A stretch of 64,000 bases of DNA from contig CM059974.1 in assembly GCA_030490835.1 (NCBI GenBank), positions 4,223,501-4,287,500 on the forward strand, written 5' to 3'. This DNA comes from Annona cherimola (taxonomy: Eukaryota; Streptophyta; Magnoliopsida; Magnoliales; Annonaceae). A program made the position numbers and the translations under genes. This document shows, in pieces, positions 57,601 to 64,000 of the stretch; position 1 is the first letter of the stretch; each line of letters starts with the position of its first letter. The notes beneath the pieces are model-generated. The model searched no databases, was not told the DNA's origin, and was given only the letters and a program-made list of their open reading frames with translations.

Positions 57601-60600
57601 AAAGAGTTCTTGTTACCTAGAATTTCCTCTAGAAGACTTGATGTTTAATAAGGAATCAGGACAGGTTCATAGCTGCTTAGGCTGACAAAATCTGGTTGTC
57701 TAGAATAAAACATTATGATCCAAAAAGTTTTGAAAAACAAAAAAATCCTTATCCAATAATAGAAAGATGACTTTTCTGTGTTATTGCATTCAATACGAGT
57801 TGGTCTAAAACAAAACACTTATATTGGTCACAGTCCAGCAAACGTGGTCCATAACCTACACAGTGCACAACATGTAACTTCACTTTGCCACAGACAATTT
57901 TTTTTTTTTTTGGCTGCAATAGTTTACATCAGTTATTCTGTATTACAGCAGGATTAAGTGTAATCAAAACTCCAACCATCTGATTAATTTTAATTAATTA
58001 ATATAATTACAATTATTTTCCTCAAGATACTTTAGAAACATAACCTCACTAATAGCATTCAAGAAAATCACTAGCATCTACAAGACACAAACATTGAAAA
58101 GGTCAACAACGACTGGAGCACCAAATCCATGCATATAGGAGGCACGAAATCTACAACTCCACAGAACAACATCCATAAAGAAGGGAGCTGACCAGTAGAC
58201 CTACTTGGAACCAGGATTTAAATATAATAAATAGAAATTGCACCAGAACCTGCAAGCAAAGTTGGCTACTTACCAAACCATGCAGTTGGTGAAAAGTCTA
58301 AGCTCCTTTCTCATTTAACAACATAGATTCTACCTGCCTGAGCTCTTTGACTAAGTGACTTTTTCCCCCATGGAAAATAACAGATGAAAAAACGTGCATT
58401 TTTATCAAATTGAACAGTGCCTTCTTCAGGATGAAATGAAGCTAGAATAAAGAACCAGACTTTCCCCAATAGAAGGTGAATATATACCAAACTTGATATT
58501 CATTTGCTTCACTTACATCCCAACATCTATACCAGATACAACATATTTGGAATAAAATTAACACCAAATGCCAAGCAAAAGATGTGGAATGATTCCTAAA
58601 GACCAACACACATCTCACCAATTAGGATATAATAGAATCCTTAGATCGATGAAGTATCAAATCTAGCCCTGCTAACAGTAACTCAAGGTACAGACTTCAA
58701 CTACATGGAAACAAAAGAGGGATTATCAGCTAGTGAAAATGTTATGCCCACCGCCTATATATATGGATCAATGGTTAATGGGAAAAGGCAGAGACAAGGA
58801 AGAGAGCTAAATACTTTAAATTCCCATTAGAGTAATGTCTTATGTGGCCAATCTAAAAGATTGAAATGCTGCCAACATACAAAAGAGCAAAGAACTTAGA
58901 GCAAATCCAAACATTCACAGAGCAAAACCCAAATTCATTTGAATCGATGCTTTATATGCAAAGAATTGGACTGAGACACTATTCACACTATGTTGTTTGC
59001 ATACTAAACTTTATGATACACTATTTCACATCTCTATACTCTTTTAAACATGAACCATAAAAAAGTAACCAGTTAATTCTAGCCTAATGTTTTTCAATAT
59101 ACAGCATGGATTTTTTTCGTGCACTCAATCTAGAAAATCCACAATGGAAATATGGAAGCACTATGAAAGCTGCAGGTGGGCTTAGCTCTTCCCAACTGAT
59201 GTGAGCCAATTCTATAGCTAATCATTGCAAATGGCTCCATCTATCGCCTCCTCATGAGAATAACTTGTAGCACAATAAAGCAGAATTCATGAAGGTCAGT
59301 ATATGAGAAAACATACAGTTAAGAAAAGAGCACAGACGTCTATTTGTTTGATTCATAATTTTGAATCGCCAAATATCCACAAAGAAGCCCATCTGAATTT
59401 GTATGCGAGGAATTTCAGCATAGCAAATTCCCATACAGGCACTGACAGTAGATGGGCAAGGACTTGCATGCAATGGCCTCAGAAAAACATCCACAACATA
59501 TACTCCAGGGAATCATTCTGTTCTTTTATCCTTTTGCTTTCCTTTCTTGTGCAATAGCACAGTTAGACGTTTGCATAGGATGCATTTACAAACTATTTAC
59601 TTGAGAAACACAAGCAAATGATTTGAAAGCACAGGTCTCTGAGACAAAATCCACTGAACCGAGAAACACAAGCAAATGATTTGAAAGCACAGGTCTCTGA
59701 GACACAATCCATTGGAGCATATCTGTATAGCCATTGACCTGAGCAGTGGGACCTAAGGGAGCATTGCATGAATTCTGATGATGCTGAAAGCAGCATATAA
59801 GTGAATTAATTTCTAAGAAAAGAATAGAACATTGAAGGTATGTCCTTTATATTCAAGTGTGCAAGTGTCTCCTAAACACCCATCCAATACAATCACAATG
59901 CTAGCAACCATTCTAATATCCTGTCTATGACCCACAAGAGGGCATGAGTGTATATTTAGAATGAGGGCGTATATTCAGCCTAGATTTAAGAAATAATATT
60001 TTCCCTCAACACGTCCTTACTAAATTCTAACTAGTGCTGCCCTCTGCATAGGTGAATACTAATACGCAAATGAAGCATCATAGTAAGATATCACTACTCA
60101 TCTATTTTCCATTTTCTTCTTGCAATGGGGAAGCAAACTCCACCACATTGTATACAATTCACTGGTTCTACATCCACGATCTGGTACTCGCATGGCCCAT
60201 CATGCCCTGAAAATTTATATGCAACGAGCCCAACGAGGACATCAGAACTTAATCCGATGTCATATATCTCAATCCCTATAATATTCTTCCAATTTTTATG
60301 AATGTAGACTGATTCTACCAACAGCTGAGGTCACTTTCAAATTGGAGTTTTTCAGCACAGGTAAATTTCAGGGCAGCTTCAAATTACATCAAGTCCAGCA
60401 AAATAAACACTAAGAAGGGGAAACATCGAAAATCCAAAGTAGAAGAGAGATTGCATCGCCTCTGGCTTACATAGGTATTCAGCTGGCGGACGAAACTGGA
60501 GAAGTTGTTGTGCTTGAAGTACTTGGGGAGGAGGACCTTCGCAAACTCCGGTGGATCCCAGACAACGAAGCTGTTGTTCCCGGGGCTCCACGACACGATC

Positions 60601-60725
60601 GCGTCGGTCGAGGGGTCGTCGACCATGTCGTAGGTCTTGCTGAGAAACGGCGGGGGAGCGTTCGCGTTGGGGATCCCGCTTCCGCTGCCGCCGCCGCTTC
60701 CCCCGCCGTCATGCCCTCCGTCCAT
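54671..60725 (-). CDS. HSFA1: Heat shock transcription factor, class A1
   Basis: Two exons (60471-60725 and 54671-55951) join in phase 0 through a GT/AG intron (donor CTAT|GTAAGC, acceptor GGGCAG|GGT) into 511 residues. The DNA-binding domain spans about 24-117: [34 protein letters not shown], then [20 protein letters not shown]. The intron interrupts it just after QLNTY, the position conserved in plant HSFs. The HR-A/B coiled coil is at about 143-212 with the class A insertion ([20 protein letters not shown]) and a Gln-rich tract. The nuclear localisation signal NKKRRLPK is at 226-233. An AHA activator motif, [10 protein letters not shown], is at 448-457, and a C-terminal export-like LTEQMGLL at 498-505. 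This order is that of HsfA1, the master regulator that binds heat shock elements as a trimer and starts the heat response. Which A1 member it is cannot be told. Confidence 0.95.
57076..57309. mobile_element. Tourist/PIF-like MITE in the HSF intron
   Basis: A 234-bp element with ends GGGCGCATTTGGTAAG and TTTACCAAACATACCC; the interior shares GGAGTAATGAT, AATAAAGTTAAAATAGATA and GATAGTTGTATGGAAAA with the family. The flanking triplets do not match (GTT, TAA), so the target duplication has decayed. Confidence 0.72.
59603..59713. repeat. Two 58-bp tandem copies in the HSF intron
   Basis: GAGAAACACAAGCAAATGAT and the 38 bases after it recur immediately with 58-bp spacing (starts 59603 and 59661), with almost no mismatch, so the duplication is recent. 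Confidence 0.85.
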
Positions 60726-63249
60726 GTGGGTGCCGCACCAAGATCAGAAAGATGACATCGACCCGATCCAAGACAAAGAATCTCAGAGTCGAAGAGGTCA
60801 AATACAAATCTCGGTCTTGCAGCTAGGGTTTTGCAGGGAGGGAGGAGTTGGGGATTGAGGGGAAACAAAACCCCAAGTGCACTGGGGACTGGGGAGAGAC
60901 TGTACGGTCCGAATGCTATTTTTATTTTTTACTTTTGTTTTTTTTTTTTTTTCTAAAAGGATATATCACGTACGTATTCTTTTCTAAAAGAGGTTACGTC
61001 GGCAGAGGAGACAGGTTCCAATCGCGGACGAGAGATCAGATCATCAGAGAAGAGCGCAGATTTTTGCATAATTAATCTTTAAGTTTGAAATGATGTCAAA
61101 AAAAAAAATCTTTAAGTTTGAAATTTTGCATATTTAATCGTAGGTTTTAAATATTTGCAAAATTAATCCTTTAAGGTATGTGTGGCAATTATAAGAACTT
61201 ATCAACCTAAAACATTTTAATTTAAAATTTTTTACTCAATTATTTTTCATATTTTTTATACAACTAATCTACATTTTAATCATTTTTAGGAATACAACTC
61301 GATTTAAGTACTTGTGGGTTGACTCATTTGGCATCCTAAATCGGATAAGGTCAATTCCAACATATTAATTGTAGTGTGTACTTTAGTTTTGGGTATAAAA
61401 TGCTTGCTGAAATTTAGGTACGGTTAATTTTAGGGGTTGGGTATCAGAACTGACTCAAATTCCATATACTAATTATATATAATACTAATATATACATATA
61501 TATATTAATATACTCAATTGAACTCATACTTAGCTGATGGTTGCTTGACTTTTTACTATTCTTTCTTGAAGAAATCCTAGCATATATGTAGCCGACAGCT
61601 GAAGTGCAAATTGCTAATTTCGAGCATAAACAATATCACGACGTCGCCCTCGCTTCCCAACCACCCTCTCTCCCCTTTGACCCTCATACAATCACTCTAG
61701 ATCTCATTTCAACCTCAAAATTTTCTTTGAGCATCTATTCTTTGCTCTGAATCCTTGACATACACTCCTCTCATACCGCAAATCATCTTCTTGTTTGAAC
61801 CTTAAGAGTCTTATTCTTCGTTTTTCTTCAAATGTGCTTCATCTCTTCTTCAAGTTGCCTTGACTCATATTAATTTATGAATTTTTGCAGAATTAACTTG
61901 CTAACTTTCAAATTTGTAGAAAATAACTCTTTAGGTTTAAAATTTTGCAAATATTGCCTTTCGCAAAAATTTTTGCTTATAATTTGTTTTTTGAGGATTT
62001 CAAGTCATTTTCTAAAAATTAAATTTGCGAATATTCAAATAAATAGTTTACGCTTTGTGAATCTTTCATTATATTAAATAAGTGGCTTTCATATTTTATG
62101 AAATTTCCATGATAATAATCTAAAACTATTTTTCTTGTGTTATAAAAAATATAATAAAATACTTTAAAATATCGAAATTTAAAAGTATTTCTCGCTTCAA
62201 ATAATTTAGTTTGTTGCCTTTTAAATTTTGTAAATTCTCATTTATAAATAATGTTCACAATTAATTTTGCTACATTATAATAGAAAATAAGAAAAATATT
62301 TTAAAATTCAGTTTTTAAAAGTACATCTTACACTTTTTCAAATTTTTTCTTGATAATTTTTCGGTTTTTCCTCCATTACCAAACATACTCTTAAATATTA
62401 ATATATAATTTTTAAATATTTTAGATATTTCAAAACTTATTTTATTTTTCATAAGTAATTTTTTGTAATTTCATTATCAATTATAAAAATTATTCATAAA
62501 TAAAATTTCATAGAATGTAAAGGCAATAGATTATGTTTTTTAATGTGAGGAATAATTTTAGAAATAATTTTTATATTTGAAAGTATTTTTGTATTTTTAT
62601 TCTATAATACAAAAATTAATTTTTATATTACTTTTTGTGAGAATTTGCAAAATCTAAAAGATATCAAAATCGACCTATTTAATATGAAGAATACTTATCA
62701 CGAATTTTTTATTTAAATATTTATAAAGTTAGCACCTTGACTTTAGCGTTTGTTTCAAAAATAAGTGAAATTATTTTCTCAAAAAAAAATCATAAAAATT
62801 AGTTTTTTTAAACAACTAGATTTACAAAACCCATAAAATGAGAGAGATATTTTTGCAATTTCAAAAAAATAATTTTGCAAAAATCGCTAACAAAATGAGG
62901 TAGGGACAATTTTGTTAGATAGAAATTATGACGGATATGACGGATGTTTCTAATGAAGATTAGATTTGCAAAATTCTTAAATTTGGAGGGATAATTTTGC
63001 AAATATTCAAGACCAAGAGGCCACTAAATAAAGTTGCAAACGTGGACAGACAAGAAACCCAAAAGGCACGGTTCCCGGGCGCCGTGAGAAAGTGGTCGGC
63101 GACCTGCTGTGCCGGTTGCTGGGCTTTCTACACCGTCCAGTTGTCAAGCAAGTGATATGGGTGTGTCTTCTCGGGCTACTTTTACCATTCGATTATATTT
63201 TACTAGCGATGTTTTCCTACTTTATCTTTTAATATCCGTTGAACAGTAT
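60726..63249. other. HSF 5' region, then AT-rich intergenic DNA
   Basis: About 60726-60900 is GC-rich and on the minus strand is the likely 5' UTR and core promoter of the heat shock factor. No clear heat shock element array was found in it. About 61070-63000 is AT-rich with many TTTGCAAAA and AAATTTTGCA words in both orientations, suggesting decayed repeats; the small frames there have no domain. About 63050-63150 is briefly GC-rich. Confidence 0.4.
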
Positions 63250-63791
63250 TAATAGTGTTAATGGTCATAGGTAACCCCTCGATCCGCTCGTTCAATCCAT
63301 TTGAAAATAAGTTTAGGTTGGAATTTTTGAATAAATGAGTTATAACCTGTCAACCTGTTTAATTATTTAATTAAATAAACGGGTTAGAGTTAAGATTTTA
63401 TTACCGGTTGACCCATTTAGTAACCCATTTAATTCATTTAACTCATTAAATATATATATAAATATAAATCCCTTAGTTCTTTTCTCATGATAAGTCTTTC
63501 TCTCACTGCTTAATTTTCATTTTTATACTACTGCATTAATTTCATTTTCCTATTACTGCGCTATTTCCATTTCTCTTGCCCTAAAAATACTCTCTCACTT
63601 TTTTCCGTGAGATCATTGTCTGCCAAAGTCTAGGCCTTTAGGTCATTTGCTATACAATAAATGAGTTATAAATGGATTAGGGTTGAGATTTTTTAAATGA
63701 GTTAATAAACAGATTAAAGCTAGGATATTTTAAATGAGTTAGGATTAAGATTAGACTTCAAACTATACAACTCAATCCGTTAACACCCCTA
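63250..63791. mobile_element. hAT MITE, family TAGGGGTGTTAA, copy 4 (decayed)
   Basis: The left end TAATAGTGTTAATGGTCAT has mutations in the terminal repeat; the right end CCGTTAACACCCCTA is intact. Flanking 8-mers are poorly matched (about 5 of 8). The interior shares the extra segment also found in copy 3, here inverted (ATTTCCATTTCTC, CTCTCACTTTTTTCC, AGGCCTTTAGGTCATTTG). An old copy. Confidence 0.75.
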
Positions 63792-64000
63792 ACCAATAAT
63801 CACACACCATTCTATTTCTTTGTTTGTTTGTACTAATTTTTTATTTATTTATTAAGAGTATGCTTGACAACTCAAAAAGAACTATTCAAATTACAACTTT
63901 TCACCTTTTATAACTACTCTATCTTTTAATTATTTCTTCATATTTTTTTATACAACTATGTATTTTTAAATATTTTTTACACAATTATATATACAACTAA
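63792..64000. other. Start of a possible further Tourist-like element
   Basis: From about 63858 the DNA reads GAGTATGCTTGACAACTC...TTTATAACTACTCTATCTTTTAATTA, resembling a Tourist-like copy in reverse orientation cut off by the window edge. Confidence 0.35.

Larger units (their letters stand above)
55952..60470 (-). other. 4.5 kb intron of the heat shock factor
   Basis: Unusually long for a plant HSF intron. It contains a Tourist-like MITE (57076-57309), a 58-bp tandem duplication (59603-59713) and no detectable coding exon. A 75-codon minus frame at 60094-60321 lies in it but has no family I know and is not needed for the HSF reading frame. Confidence 0.8.

Noticed and set aside
60094..60321. 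A 75-codon minus frame with CIQCGG, which might be a zinc-binding piece
   Set aside because: Only two Cys close together, no second pair at the right distance, inside an intron, and no known family.

Overview
This is plant nuclear DNA. The genes have spliced exons with GT/AG borders, the protein families are plant ones (heat-shock factor A1, group D MAP kinase kinase, BPA1-like RRM protein, CML calmodulin-like protein, F-box/LRR), and the gene-poor, AT-rich spacers are full of small DNA transposons. It is an angiosperm; the sequence does not fix the lineage further. I found no bacterial, viral, organellar or CRISPR features and no convincing tRNA or rRNA gene.

Six genes look intact. A BPA1-like RRM protein lies on the minus strand (CDS 7947-9710, with a non-coding first exon near 13660-13835 and a 3.9 kb 5'-UTR intron). 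A CML18-like four-EF-hand calcium sensor is on the plus strand (24097-24609). A small single-pass membrane protein of unknown function has three exons (35675-36317). A SAMBA-like small protein has three exons (45859-46689). An intronless MKK10-like MAP kinase kinase is on the minus strand (49586-50560). An HsfA1-type heat shock factor is on the minus strand (54671-60725), with one 4.5 kb intron at the conserved position inside the DNA-binding domain. An F-box/LRR pseudogene (41773-44466) has a nonsense codon and a hAT insertion. Several of these are stress or defence signalling families, but nothing in the sequence ties them into one pathway and their clustering may be chance.

The rest is mainly transposon archaeology. 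(i) One hAT family (TIR TAGGGGTGTTAA, 8-bp target duplications) has copies at 10959-11524, 16742-17302, 21418-22040 and 63250-63791. (ii) A second hAT family (TIR TAGGGGTGCAACTTGGT or close) has two copies of about 1.8 kb with the same ends but different insides, 18744-20517 and 42052-43902. The first carries a piece of a host gene with intact splice borders, i.e. it is a Pack-hAT. (iii) Mutator-like foldback MITEs with 9-bp target duplications lie at 1209, 30800, 38732, 39272, 42229, 52015 and 52167. (iv) Tourist/PIF-like MITEs (GGGTGTGTTTGG...CCAAACACACCC, 3-bp duplications) are scattered, including just upstream of two genes. (v) One locus, 30787-33580, is nested three insertions deep and ends in a solo LTR. 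A diverged segmental duplication links 2985-5450 with 29786-41375; only the second copy contains the membrane-protein gene.

No clearly new coding system was found. The strongest leads are the Pack-hAT with its captured exons, the loss of one activation-loop phosphosite in the MKK, the collinear duplication that differs by one gene, and the datable nest of insertions.
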